A stretch of 64,000 nucleotides of DNA, taken from positions 54,007-118,006 of the forward strand of contig JAANDG010000464.1 in the NCBI GenBank assembly GCA_036852015.1. Reading direction: 5' to 3'. Position 1 is the first letter of the stretch. Every line of letters starts with the position of its first letter. The position numbers and the translations under genes are program-made. Source of the stretch: Pelodera strongyloides. Lineage: Eukaryota > Nematoda > Chromadorea > Rhabditida > Rhabditidae. The notes beneath the pieces were generated by a model. It was given only the letters and a program-made list of their open reading frames with translations, was not told where the DNA came from and searched no databases. Shown here piece after piece: positions 11,707 through 26,081 of the stretch.

Positions 11707-13877
11707 ATGAAGTTTCTACAAATTGTCGCCGTTGCGCTGTTATTTACTGGTGAGGTTTTGAAGAATTATTACTGCATAAATTCATGACCCTTTATTATGA
11801 TGGTATCTCTTTCCGTCAATGAAGTATAGCCGCAAAGTTTAGTTGAAAGTTTAGTTGAAAAGTTTAACGTTTACGAAGGTATTTGCAATATTTCATAAAA
11901 TTTTTGGAATTTTACGAATTACACACTTAATAGCACGTATTCTCGGGTCGACGGAAACGTTCCGTTTGGGAAATCCTTTGTATGCAAATTTCTCGACTAT
12001 CTAGACTAGCTGGAGGAAAAATTTGCGTACGAATGAGCTCCCAAACGGAACATTCCCGTCGACCCGAGAATACGGGCTAATGTTAGACTATTGAATTGCC
12101 ACATGGTTGGTAAAGTGGAGGCTATAAAACTATAGGTAGGAAACATTGATCGATTTTAAACTTTTATTTCAGCCGTCGATGCTGATTATCTGCAGTACCT
12201 GAGAAAGAAACAGGCTCAGCTACCAGTGACTGTAAGACCTGCAACGACCGCTGTTGTCAAACCTACAACAGCTTGCAAGGCTCCCGTATGGTTAGTAAAT
12301 TAGTTTGGGTGTTATTTCGAATTCAGTGTGAAATTTGGTCACCCAAGGTCACCAGGTAGACCATGAAAAACCAGGGAACGGTCACCAAATGGGATCCTCC
12401 GTTTTCAACGTAATTAATACAGTGATATTCACAGGTCTGATTGGACTGAGGTGGCTCCATGCAATACAGACTGTGGTGCGTGTGGAACAAAGATTCTCAG
12501 GCGCTACTGTACCAGTGCTAGTGCGGGATGTTACTGTAGGTGAGTTATCTATGATACGCGGTACGTCACACCACACTTGATGAAACATAAGAGCGATGAA
12601 AAGTTACGACGTGTGCACTTTACTAAGGAGGATTATTGAAACCTTGTATGATATTTCCACATTGTCTTTCTAAAAGTCAAGTGTGTTCGGACTTCGGACT
12701 AAGTGATGAAACAGTGCTTGAGTTGTGCCCAGAATTCTCCAACGTCTATGTGCAAATTATTCCAGAAAAAGTCTCACGGCGTGCGCTCCTTCAGTATCTA
12801 ATCAATATTCATACACATCTACTTTCAGCGGCGAATCTCAAAGGACAATGCCCTGCAGAATTCAAGCTTGTGACTATCCGAAACCTGCCTGTTGCCCTCC
12901 GTATAAATTGATCTACGAGAAGCAGACCTTCGCGTGTGGACCTCAGTCAAATGTAAGTGTTTATATTAAACTCTTTATTTAGAAAAAAACGAAAAACAGT
13001 ATCAAATGTAAATTAACATGAAAAGAGAGAAACACGTGTTTGATTTATGCTTCCATATGAAATGTAATAATATAAATGGTTTCTCCTAAAATTAATAAGC
13101 GAGAGATATACATTATTCGCTTGTCTGTATTTTCATAAACAAATCCTGAATTTGTCACTAAGTTTATCCGGTTGTGTGTAGCTAGAGAGATGCTTGTTGT
13201 ACCTTACTTTACATACACTTTATTAGACCGTTTAGTAATTGCGTTATTCTTTTTCAGGAAATTCTTCTTGAATATGCGGAGGAATTGAAGAATAAAGTTG
13301 ATAACAAATATCAAACGCCGAAATCTTTTGTGGAAAGTAAGCATTTTTCATACCTTCACTTTTATCAAGTATACCGTCGTCGAGCTCTTTCTGAGGATCA
13401 TGTAGCCCTGGAGCAGTTCTTCGCCCATGCGTTCGTGCGCACCAATGGCTCACAGATTTCACGTATTTCACCGAAAAAAATATGGGCGAGGGGTTCTCCT
13501 TATTGGCCGAATGTACGCGGGCTACCGATAAAGTTTCATCGATGACGTACTTTGAGATTCCCGAAGTTAACCTATGTATGACCAGTTATTTATGGTTTGG
13601 ACAGCCGCGATATTAACAAGCGTAGCTCAAAAAATGCAAAAAAATTTTAAATTCGGATATTGCAGGGCCGTCGTCACGTATTCTTGGGAATAATCATGCG
13701 CCCGCTCCTGTCCCCAAGCAGGCTACCGCCCCAGACCCCAAGCCAGTGCCCGCTCCAGATGTGAAGCCCGCTCCGGCGCCCAAGTCAGCGCCCGTTCCCG
13801 CCCCATCTCCAAAGCTCCCGCAAACAGGAAACTCTGCGGTACTGTATTTCGATCTATTATGGTATAAAACAATTTAA
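11707..13877 (+). CDS. Secreted protein with one thrombospondin type 1 repeat and Pro/Ala/Lys-rich tail
   Basis: Six exons with canonical splice sites: 11707-11749, 12173-12290, 12435-12539, 12829-12952, 13258-13336, 13666-13877 (226 residues). Residues 1-18 are a signal peptide (MKFLQIVAVALLFT), so the protein is probably secreted or cell-surface. Residues about 55-105 form a thrombospondin type 1 repeat: WSDWTEVAPC, CGACGTKILRRYC, and a closing CRIQAC. A second Cys-rich stretch follows (CCPPY, FACGPQ), then a charged segment (EILLEYAEELKNK) and a low-complexity tail of PAP/PVPK units. Such proteins are usually extracellular matrix or cuticle-associated; the exact role here is unknown. Poly(A) signal AATAAA at 13978-13983. 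Intron 1 carries an inverted-repeat element. Confidence 0.8.
11936..12074. mobile_element. Small inverted-repeat element (MITE-like) in TSR gene intron 1
   Basis: The 36-bp arms 11936-11971 and 12039-12074 are near-perfect inverted copies (outer end CGTATTCTCGGGTCGACGG). The spacer of about 67 bp has no reading frame. No transposase is present and the target duplication is unclear. Confidence 0.85.
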
Positions 13878-14775
13878 AAATGTTCAATGATCCACATTGT
13901 AAGAAAAAACTCACGCAAAACTCACGCAAAAAAAAAATAACAACCTAATAATGTGCGTTAAAAACCAATACGAAATTAATAAAGTAATATTTACACAAAA
14001 TTCCAGCAGTAGAGATCCAAACCTACGTGGCTTCTATATTACCTTTGCTTCTCGTAATTCAGATCCTAAAAATCTAAACCACACAATATTTAGGTAAACA
14101 CAAAGCAAGCGTCACCAAAGGCCTAAATGATAAAGGATGTTGCAAATCAACACACAATATTTATAAATAAAGTGAATTTAATGCTGTTTTGTCGTATTTT
14201 GGTGTAAACTGCAACAATACAGAGACGGTTCATTGTCCGAAGTCAAATCCATCAAAGGGGTTGATCACAAATCAGTTATCAATTCAGGCTGAAACGTATT
14301 CAAAACTAACTTTAGAATCAGCTCCTGGTGGTTCAAATTTGAATATGCCAGCTGTTATGTGTAATTTGAATAAAGTTTATGGAAGAAAGTTGTAAACAAC
14401 AAGTCTTACATATATTTATTTGGGTGTTTTCTGTTGCGCTGGTCCTTCTCTCCAATAAACGGGGCCCAATTCTGCGCGAATAACATACCATAACCCTATT
14501 TTTAACGCTTATTGGGAGTCTCATGAGGGCTGATGCGTGACTCACGCATCTGTTCTCATGAAGATTCACGCAAGGATACTCATGTTATTTTGTGGCAGCC
14601 ACTTGACTGCCTAATTAGCAGAGTATAAACCTTTCGAAGCTTTCTCTCACTCGCGAAAAGCTTGAAGCTATCTTTGTTGCCGGTATATGTATAATGGTTT
14701 CGTTTCAGAATCACAGTGGTATCAGCTCCAAAGTACTACAAAAGAAGTTTCTACTAAAAGAGCAGTCACACGTCA
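13878..14775. other. Intergenic region upstream of ferlin
   Basis: It holds the TSR gene poly(A) signal (13978-13983) and the presumed 5' UTR of ferlin. A TTTCAG at 14702-14707, followed 68 bases later by the ferlin ATG with no upstream exon in phase, is a candidate trans-splice acceptor. An open frame at 14189-14395 has no family similarity that I recognise. Confidence 0.5.
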
Positions 14776-17700
14776 ATGGGGAAAAAAGGACGAAAACACG
14801 AGGAGGAAAATGAAAATACAGAGGTGAACTTTTAATTGTAAATAATATTGTTGCTGTGCCCTCAAAAGATGTGCCGCCCGTGCGCCAACAATATTGAAAA
14901 CATTTCCGCGCATCCTTGGCGCACCCACCGGCAACCCAGTAGTGGTTGTGGCGTATCTTCGCGTGGCCACTGCGCGGGGCTTCATTAGTGTAGGCAATTA
15001 CGGTCGCGGATTTGAACAAATCTTTGGCTAACTGACTAAAATCGAAGACCTGGAGCTGACCGCATCTTCCATGTAGTTGCGACACGGGTTTCATGCACAG
15101 TTCACCTCTCTACTTATTATGGAATAAAACTTAATTTTACACGTTTTTATTTCAGAAAGAAGGTGACTCGTCCGATGAAGAACAACAAAGTACAGGCTCT
15201 TCAGTCTTCTCGAAAGTCAAGTCGAAATTGAAGCGATTTAAACGAAATAAAAAGAAAAAAGGCGCGAAACGGCCGCGAAAGACCAGCACAAATACAACGT
15301 GGGTGACCTAGAATCGCTTTTACGCGCGGAGTTTACCAAAGATATGCCAGAGACGCGCAAACTGGGAACTCTGGTGGCGCACCTAAGGCGCACATGTGTC
15401 ACAATTCTTGCACACCAACGGTCCACACTTCTCTTTAGTGACCAACGCAGCGAAGTGGACGAGTCAAGAAATGTCACACATGAGCGGGTTTAGATTTAGA
15501 TTACTTTTTTCGCTATAACATGTTCACGTTAGGTATATTAATTGCTTTAGCGGGAAAACTACAGATGAGGTAGACAGTTCTGAGGAAGAAGAGCTTTCAG
15601 CCAGGGAGTCCGATTTTGAGGACGCTCGCGTTAGTTTTTGAATTTGCATATTAGCATAAATATTATCCGGGGAGGTGCTCTTGATACAGTGTGCTTATAT
15701 GAGAGAGAAATTGCGTCCACAGTATTATCGTATGAAATTCTGAGGATCTGGATACGTTATGCTTACATTGAGTTACTGTATATACTGAGCTCTTTTAGCG
15801 AATTACTGTGTAGCTCTTCGAGCGGGTTCATGTAAAAACTCATGCTTTACTCGATTGGAAGGAAATTTTAATGTCATTAAAATTGCGTTTTTGAAAAATT
15901 CCAACTAGGAACTTTTTTAGACAGCCGAAAAGGATGCAGTAGCCACGCCTCAACAACTGAACAAAATAATCGAGTCGGGCGACAAGGCGCAAACTGTTTT
16001 TGTAAGTTTTACTGTACTTCATGAGAACTGTAATTGAGAAGCAATTGTTAGAGTGGGATGAAAGTTTCCGACCAGAGTTGCCGCGGGTGTACCTGAGTAG
16101 GGCTTCGACGCGCCATGATAGAATATTAAGATTCCATCCCTTATGTGCGTATAAAACAAGCACATTTCCGATGGCTAGGGCCAAACGGTTAAATGTTAAC
16201 TCTCTTTAAACTTTTAGGTGTGACTACCCCCGTCCTTTAAACGCCCACTACCCCGGTGACAACATCCCTTTAAATTTATTCATTTCCAGGTGACTGTCCG
16301 TTTGATCGAAGCGCGCGATGTTCGCTGTGGCGGGAGTCTCCGTGCTCGGGCAGGTCTGGACGGCAGACAGAAGGCAACGAGAGTCACCACTGAACTGCAC
16401 CCGAAATGGAGACAGAACATCAACTTTTCCCTTGACACGACCCTTGACAAGGCGGCGACGAAGACGCTCACTGTTCAGGTAGAGGAGGGAACGAAATGTT
16501 TAATAAAGACGTTTACTATTTTTATGGATTTGGGAACGTTTACTGAGTCTTCAACATCACCATGTAAATGAGTTAATTTTGAACGCACAGTTGGAGCTAG
16601 GTTTGGATAGCCATGCCGTTAGTTTGAAATGCATAACTGCATATATGTTCATGGCCAGGATGGAAAAACAATTAACACTCAATCGATTTTCCAGTTGTTT
16701 TCCGTGCGTCGCGTGCTCGCCGATCAGCTGATTGGTGAATGGGAATGTTCCCTGGGTACCGTAATGCACCAACCGCAATCAGCAGTGATCAGCAAGTGGG
16801 TGGCGCTGTCACCGCCCGCTTCCAAGGAGAACAATGCTGGATATCTGGAGAATTGTGGATTCTTAAAGGTAAGCATCATTCAGGAGCATGCTCCCGAACA
16901 TATTGAAATCATGAATATTTCCGCAGAGGTCGAGAACTGTTTATGAGTATGTGTACGACTTTCTAGATGTCAAATTGTTACCAACCAGCTATACTCATCA
17001 GCAAAACTATCGTTCTAGTTGCCTTGTTGTTTCCTCCGGCATAAGTGACCATCGTATAGCGGTATAGCTTACTACTATTGCTTCTTGTACGGTATGATGC
17101 AATGATGTAACTATGCTATGCGTGTGTGTGACTGTATGAATATGTAACGGTTATCACTCATTCTATGTGACGTGGTACGAGAACCTTGGCGCAATACTCA
17201 TTTTCAAAATTAAAATTCTTTCAAATTTCAGGTTTCCCTGGCTGTCTATGGAAAAGATGTCGGACCTCCAATAATGGAAGATGATGATACGTCAGAGGAC
17301 ATATTCCACGGAGCGCATCTCAATGGATTTACGCTCAGGGCGAGTATTCAGTTTAGGGAAATATGCATATTCGGTCAGGTGTGCGCTAACGGTGTACATT
17401 TCCGGCTGGCGTATGTCTCGCTCACGTGGGGCGCACGAATCGCGCTCCCCTAGGTGTGTTATTTTTTTGCCGCACACCTAATTTTCGTCTTATGTGCGCG
17501 ACGCCGCGTTGTTTGTTTGCACACATATGATATCAGAGAGATGATCATGCGATTCGAAATGGAAACAAAACTATGTAAGCGCGGTGCCCTAAAAAGTACA
17601 GTACACAAATGCCGAGAAATTACCGAATGTTAATTTCCAGATCCGTCTGTTTCGTTTCCAACAATTGGGCTACGATCTCCTACAAATTGGAAAAGCACAG

Positions 17701-20700
17701 GAAAAGATCAAGAAACAGAAGAAATATCCGAGATTTACCATTCGAGTACAATATTGCGAATATATCGATTATTTTTATTGAAAATGAATTAAAATAAATG
17801 AAAACAACTTCTAAGCCATATTGGCCACCTTTTGGGTAGTAAAGTTTTAGAAGGTTATGCCAAATGGTTTGTGACGCGTGCTTCATATAGATAAAGATGG
17901 TGTGTAGGAGCACAGACCAGCACCAAATTTACATATAGTACAAGGGAATACAGTTGTTAGGTATGTTTAAAAAAAACGTGTCATACCCCTTTAATCCAAA
18001 TAGAGTCTTTAGGCGATCGTTGGTGATTTCCATGGCGACACGAGTGCAGAGCGTCTGGACGATGAATTGATTCCGTTCAATCAAGAGATTTACATTCCAT
18101 TCTTGTGGCCGACCGTTGTGAACAAGGTACTGTAGGCAATTATAGACAATTAGGCCGTAACTACCGTAATTACGGTATACCACCGGTTATATGTTGACGG
18201 TGGTGTGCCGTAGTTGGATGTTATCTAGCTACCGTAGATCATAAACACTTATGTGTGGGTAACTACGGTATGTAGGATGAAGCAACTGACACCAAAAGTT
18301 TATGAATGGGACATCGGTTACCATGCGGAACGCTATTGTTCAGAATACGTTCAGAAACCAGCCGTTACATCGCTTTAATTCAGATCACGTTCCAACTTCT
18401 AGTGAAGCGTGGGCGACGACAGAAGATTGCGGCTCAGTCGTCTATCCCCTTCACTGAACTCTATGCGGCAGGAGAGTGCGGCTTCATGCCACAGTTTGGA
18501 CCCGCATTTGTGAATTACTTTGGATCTTCTTCAAAACCACGATTCCGACTCTTTAGAGACAAGCACACGATTATGGATGGAGAGAGGAGCGAGTAGGTTT
18601 TATTTATCACTTCCAAGGGATGGGGCCACGTTAAGTTTAAAGGGATGTGGCACAATAGATCTATAATTATAATTATAATAATAATTTATTACACCACAAA
18701 GGTGCGCACAAACATACATAATTAAGACAATAAATACAGTGAAGACAGAAAAACGGTAATAAGGGACATAAGGTACATGTGTAAAGGTAAGCGGAAATGC
18801 TGGGGCATCGAACAAAGGTAGTTAGCCGAGCACTGTAAACCCGGCAGCTGGACACTATCGTCACTAACACACATAGCGTGCACAGACCCAGGGTTACGTC
18901 AGTGGCTAAATCACCGAACGACCTAGGCGCAATACTTGCATTTATAACTGTGACACGTGTGAAAGTGAATTGACTGTGCGATCCAATTTGCTACACAATG
19001 GGTTTAACTGGCATAGGCATTTCAGTGGAAGTGGTTCGCCCAGAAGCAATCCATACACATAAATTGTTCGGGTAAATCGAATAGGTGTATAAACAAGCCA
19101 AGTGGAATAGTCATGGTTAATATGCCAGATAATTTCAACGGGGAATATTAAGGTCCAAGAGAGTTATTATATCAAGTTTTTCCAATCGAGCTTTGAATGT
19201 GTCCACAGAAGGAGCTCCAAAAATATCTGGTGGCAACTTCCGCGACCATTTAGTCACTCTGTGAAAGAACGAGTGCAACAGAGCATTTGAGCGTGTGAAC
19301 GGAGTTGTAAGCTGAAAATAACGATTCCGGCCGAACCCGGGCCTCCAAACAATATATTTGCTTGGACGCAACCGAGTCAAGCCATTTAGCACCCTAAAGA
19401 GATAGCACAAATCGATATTAGCACGACGAACTGTGAGCGATTTCAAGTGAAACATTTCTAAACGACAGGCATAGGATAGCAAAGAAAAGGTATTATTTCG
19501 GACAAAGTGACAACGGTAATATAGTAATCTGGTGAACACCCGTTGTACTTTTTCAAGCATAATTACAAAACGTTTGTGATGAGGATTCCAAACAGGCACA
19601 GAAAATTCTAACAATGGGATAACATAAGAATTAAATACAGTAAGATAAATTTCGGGCGATTTTACAGACAGTGAACGAAATAAAAGGTGAACTTTGGGTG
19701 AATCTACAGGTCGTTCGCTCTTAGGACAGCTTGTCTGTGTATGTCCGTTAGAAAAAAGTTCCCGTGCTATAGATGGCCACTATAGATTCTTGACTAAAAG
19801 GATTGGGATTTTGAAATTCTTGAAATTTCTGCTTTCAGTTATTTCGGACGTATTCTCACCGCAATCGAGTGCATTGAATACCAAGGCGAGCAATCGGAGA
19901 AAACGCAGATGAGCTACGCCGCGCTACAATATTCCAAGAATTATGAGGTGCTGATTTCCGGTTTGACAAACATGAACTTTTTTATCTACGTGGTAGTGCT
20001 CTCGGGGTTCGGGCGTATATGATGACGTAATAACTCGTGAGGAAAGTATCGAAAACTACGTGAAGTTTTGCGCTTCATAATGACGTCCAAACTAAATCAA
20101 TATTAAATGCAGTTCAATAGCTAGGAATATGTTACTTAGAGATGCGCAGATAACTCAACCCACTAAAGCATTTAGTGCTACTAAGTTTTACATGTCTGAC
20201 TCACGAGATATCCTCCAACTTTCAGCGCTACCACCACTATACCCTGTACTGTTCGTTCTTTGCGTGCAATCTCATTCACCCAAGATATGCGTCGGATTCC
20301 ATCCAATTCTTGGTATCGCTTGGTGACTGTGGAAGTCTGGACCCGTCAGCGGTACAAATAAGGACCAGCACTTTACCGGTAAGTCGTTTGGCTTTCTATA
20401 GCTGTACGCGCTGGCAACGGTTTCCTCGTGGGGGAAGTTGCCTTTTTTCGCATTGCTGGGTGTATTCTCTAACCGTAAGCTGCGCTAAGTTTGGGAGATG
20501 CTTTGTACGCGAAGCGCTATAGTTATGGACCACATCATTACTGAGGACTGCTAAAGTCTAGAGTCCCCTGACCAACGTTGATGTAGTGGTTTAGGCTACA
20601 AGTCCTTTGTTATTCTTGGTTTATCTTCCAGACAATGCCCGACTACGATGACTGCAAGTACTTTTACATGCCGTGGGGAAATCACAAACCGATTGCCCAC

Positions 20701-22846
20701 ATTGAATGCCTGCTGGAAGATGTGCAACATCGAATCGAGAGGAGAAACGCTATACTCAAGGTGAGTATGTTGTTTTTTGTCTTGCACGTACTCGCAGTGT
20801 CAAACTGACATTCTGACATAGTGACTATGTGAACATGTGAGCTACTGTATTATTGGTTAGTTTGGTTTAACCCTTTGGGCTGCAGCTTACATGTATTTTC
20901 TTTCGTAAACCTGTCAGTAATGCAGACATTTTGGACCTAATATTATCTAATAAACACCAAGTCCTAAGGAAACTCCCAAAATAGAACTATTCGCCTTGCA
21001 GGTAGCCGAGATGTTGGATCAACTCCTGGAAGAAGCCGCAGCTCTCGGTGCACAGTCAACGGAGGCCATTGGATCTGTGGCAGTTGAAGCCCTGGAACTT
21101 GCATGTCACATGATCAGCCTTGTTGAGAACCATCATTGGTGAGTTAGCCCTGTGGTTTAAAAGGGGTGATATACGTGATTTGTGAAGCGAGTCGTTCGCA
21201 TCGAAGGCACATAATTGTTAGAGCAGAATTGTTCAGTATTGCTTTGAAGTGAACTAACTACCGGAACAGACGGACAGGACGGCATTCTTATGTATTTATG
21301 CTAAATGGGGTCGAATTTTTATTCCAATCGTATTTTTTTTACTCAACATAAGCTTCACGAGCAACGCTTACAGTTTTAGTGACTTTAAACATATTTGCTG
21401 GGTCGAGATATAAAGCTGAGTTGAATAATTAACAAGAGGAAGAAAAGATTTCGTGAAGTACGCACGATTGAAATCATCTGGCTGAAATTGTAATTGATTT
21501 AATTTCTTCTTATTTTTTTCAGTCCATCTAAATTCTCATCCGAACTCGACTTCCTCAGTCAGGAAAGCCGAAAAGAGACATTGAAACATGTAAGATTTTT
21601 TTGACATGAAATTTCAAGATACAGTGCTCAAAAACCGCAGAGCCCCTACAGACAGTTCCATGAGCTTTTGTGAATTCATAAATAAAACCCAATCAAAAGT
21701 GATCCGTTCTAGATTTACTCTGACCTGATCGTCCTAAAATACGAGGCGCTGAAGTTGTCCGATGCTGGAGAGGAGACGATTCGAGCACTGGCGAGGACAA
21801 GCGAATCTCTGAAGTGAGTTTCTCGTTTCTACTTCTACTGCAGCCAAGCAAGGATATATGTTAAATGAAAATACACTTGAACTTAAGTGTCGTGGTAAAT
21901 TGAATATGTATGTGAAGTTTATGTCAGGTCTTGGGGAGGCCATGCGAACTTAGAATCTGGGATAAACAACGAGTTCATCACCAGTAAATCGGCATCTACG
22001 TAGTTGCGAGCTTTTACATTGAACTTTTACTTTTACGTGAGGGACCCCTGCATCCCACCAAAGGTGTAGCCTTCTGTCCTGCTTAAGAAATAAACCGGAT
22101 CCCGGTGCACCGTATCTGCGGATTCGTTTGATATAACCCGGTACTCTTTATCTTTCTTATTTTTTTTTAGTTTTACGTAAACTTTCCCCTTCAGGAAGTT
22201 GTCGCACGACCCGGAGATGTCGATCCCCGATCTGGTGATCAAGATGCGCGCTAACAACAAAGTGGTCGGATACGCCAGGGTCAATGCGGCAGATGTATGG
22301 TTTACTTTGAAAACTTATTCACTGTAAAAGAGTGAACCCTTTGAGAATGGCAGAAGTGCTTTGGATAAATGGAGAAACATGATTCATTGATTTTTAACAC
22401 TGGCCAGATGTTCGCGGTTTCGCCGCGCATTTTTGGCGGGGAAATGTGCATAGTGAAAACATAGTTAGCATTGCGCATACCAATGGCGCACGCCTGGATG
22501 TGGCAGTGCTGTAATTGTACAACATACACATGGCCCCTCTCATAATTTATAAATTTGCAGATCTACTATTCGGACACTGAATCACTGAGTGGTCTCTCGT
22601 GCGGAAAAGTGAAGGAAGTGCCAATGCGATGGGTGGATAATGCATCGAAGAAATCGCTGAAGGATGAGGTATCTTTATACCTGTTTAACTACTGAAGGAG
22701 AGAGAGAGGGAGAAGAAGATAGACGGCAGGGGACAGACGAAGAGGCAGTGAAGAAGGGAGGGAATGGAGGTAAAGTGAGAGAGGGTTTGGAGCAAGGGGA
22801 AATACGAGCAGTAACAGAAAGCTAGCGAGGAGAGACTAAAGAGAGC

Positions 22847-22881
<35 letters not shown>

Positions 22882-25800
22882 AAGAGAGGGGGAGAAAGAA
22901 AGGGAAGTGAATAGCACAACTTATTCCAGGTCCCCTGTGTGCTTCATCTCAGAATGTGGCTCGGACGGAAACGCAAGAAGAATCGTTTTGCCGCATTCAT
23001 TCAACCCGCCGAGCAGAAGACCTTCTTTGAGATTTACCACTATCAGGTAGTGAATCTTTCTTCGAGGGAGATCTCTCTCTCACCCTCGTCTCTTTTTTTT
23101 TCCCTTGTTTTTTTTCATTTTCTCTCTTCGTCTCTTTCTATATCGTTTTCTCTATCTCTTTCGCCCTCTACCTTCTCCCTGTTTCACCCTCTATCTCGCC
23201 TCCCCTTCTCGTTTTCTATGTCTCTGCGTAGTCTTACAACTGTGATTCTCCCCTTATAATTTCTGAGTTTCAGAAGCTCGGCGCCGTGTCATCCGAATGG
23301 AAATCTGTTGGATATTCCTCTGCTGCAGATGACCCCACAGAGGGAGGAAAGAAATTGCCCGAAATTGCTGATGGTTGGAATGTAGCGGTGAGTCAGACGC
23401 CAGGCCATGTAAAAGCTGTTTTCAGGAATAGTAAACGCTCATGACAGTAAAAACAGTACTGCACAAGAAACAAGAAAACACTAATTCGCTTCCCCTTAGA
23501 GATACTCCTTTCCCTTGGAAGAGCTTCATGGTTTTGGAATTCTTTAATTCACCTTTAACAGTAGATTTCCTGTAGTTATACTATCAACATAAATCAACAT
23601 TTTGACCGTCATAGGTCATACTATCAACATAAATTATAAAAAACGGTGCAATTCGAGATGAACCTATCCCTTTAAAGTAGATAGTTGAGCTATTTGCATT
23701 AGATTTTATAGTAAATATTCTGTTTTACAGTGAACATTTTAGGGTTTCTGGGCGATCAGAAACACTCACGATCGTTGGATCAGTTCTGACCTGGGACGCG
23801 TGCTGTTTGACGACAAACTCTTTGAGTTGCAGAGACGAGAGGGCGAGAAGTAGGAACTTTCAATTATATAATTTTATTACTGAAACGAGCAGGGTGGTCC
23901 AAGGAATTAACAATGGCAACCAATTTTAATTCAGATGGAAATTCGACAACTTCACCGACATTTGGGGCGCCGCGATCGCGCGGAAGGACATGGAAAAGCC
24001 CCCGAAAGGTAGAAGCCCGGGTACTTTGTTGACGGCACAACATTTGCTCTCGAGTGACGAGTTTCTTTAATCTTTTGGCTCTGGACTATATGGCGCGAGG
24101 ATATCGCCGCGAAATCATCGTTAGAGATTACCAAATTTCTATTGAAAAACTCTTTTGATGGGAAACTTTAGTTGATTTCCTTTGAGTTTCACTCAATTTG
24201 AATAACCGTGAGAGGTCTGTGGAAGTCTCATTCCTAATAGAGATTAAAACAATAATCTTTCCTTTAGGCTGGGTTTATGATGGCGATTGGTCCGTGGATC
24301 TCCTTTCGCCTGGAGATAAAGAGGGTTGGGTCTACTCTGTGAGCGGCGAGTTCAATGGTGACGGTGTCGACAAGGAGATGAGGTATACTGTACTATACTT
24401 TGAGATACAGTATGTGATTCTGCTGTGCGCTATATTACAGTAACCGATATGCCGATTCGAATTTTGCAATGATTAACCTCCGCCGTTCTTCTGCTCGTCT
24501 AATAATGAGACGAAAAAAAGGCGGCAAAAATTCTTTGGCTCACTTCTGGCAGATGTGCCAGAAGTGCGCCAAACGGTCGCCAACTGCATTTTTATGCAGA
24601 TCCTAGGTGTAAATTTTTGAAAACTGATTTTTCTACTCTAGAATCACGCACATGTTCCGGCGTCGCGTCTTGAAACGAACTCGAAGAAAGGAGAAAACGA
24701 CGGAGGAGACAAACCAACAGGATCTAACAACTTTTGAACAGTCAATGGGAGCGGACGATGGTTGGGAGGTGAGTTGACTTTAAAGTGGCATGGTACGTGG
24801 TTTGTGAAACACAGCTGGGGTACTGTATGTTCATTCAGTACATGCAAATCGTTGTCCATTCTGTGTGCTTCTGCTCCCGATGCAGATATTTTTTATTATG
24901 CATGGCAATACTCTTCTTCAGCATAGCCTGCATAGCTCTCACAACCACGTGCCATGACACGTTAACTTATGTTAGACAACAGCTGTCATTTAGATTTTGA
25001 AGTGACTAAGTACTCATAACATTATGAGTAGCCAAGTAGTATGGCTAAATACCGTGGTTAAATATATATAAAGGTTTATCTTATAGTATGCGCGAAAGAA
25101 GAACGGTGTATTCCACGACAAAAAGATGTCCGACGACAAGTTGCGAAGAAGACGATTTGTGGTCAATGTCAACAAGGCACAGTAAGGGGAATTTTTCTTA
25201 GTTTTAGGAGAATGATACGTCAAATATTATTGACACATGCTAACGATGTATTTGCCACAGGAAACTAATTGTAAGAGTGATTAGCGCCATTTGAAAGCGA
25301 CGCTCCTTACGTTGCGCAAAAAGGTATTCAATTTCAAATGGCGCACTTGTATAGGGGGCCCAACAAATTGACTTTTTTGCGCACCCCTCTGCCGTGAAGT
25401 TTTAACAATGTGTTGACATTTATTTCAGCTGCATAGTCAGCATAGTATACTGCGTCCTACCTAATACGTAATTTACTCTTTGCAGGGAAAACTTGTCAAG
25501 AAACTTCTACATCACTCGAGAGTTTGAGGTACACGATACAGTCAGCCAGTGGCAGATGCGAGCTTACATCTTTTGGGCCAAGGTTCGTTCCAATAATGTT
25601 TCTTGCCGACTAGCGTTGGTGACGAGAAAACTGTTGGCGCGCCTCTGGCGCTCTTCTGACGCACTTGGAGCCTGGGCGGCGCACTCGCACCATCAGTCTT
25701 CTCCATGTTCTCCTCACTGACGTCAAAACTAATGTACAATTATTGATCAAAAACATGCTTTTTAATTAAAAAGGTTGTATTTATGTATTGAAAGACTGAA

Positions 25801-26050
25801 TAATAAGGTACATAATGCCTTGTTTTAGGACCTTCTTCCTCTCACTGGTGACTTCAGTTCTCGCGCCTTTGTACGAGTGTCATATTTGCATATGACCAAA
25901 CAGACGTTGGTCATTGACAAGACGGCGAATCCAGTCTTCAATGAGACGCTCATTTTCGATAAGGTATATTTTGGTATTCATGATATTTATTACCATTGTT
26001 TATTGGAAAATACAGACTTGAAAATTTTTTACTGTGAAGGGGGGGGGGGT

Positions 26051-26081
<31 letters not shown>

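Noticed and set aside
13780..13840. LPQTG-like motif in the tail of the TSR protein, reminiscent of a sortase signal
   Set aside because: Sortase anchoring is bacterial. The motif is not followed by a membrane segment and sits in a Pro-rich low-complexity tail.
14189..14395. 68-codon open frame between the TSR and ferlin genes
   Set aside because: No signal peptide, no similarity and no splice partner in phase.
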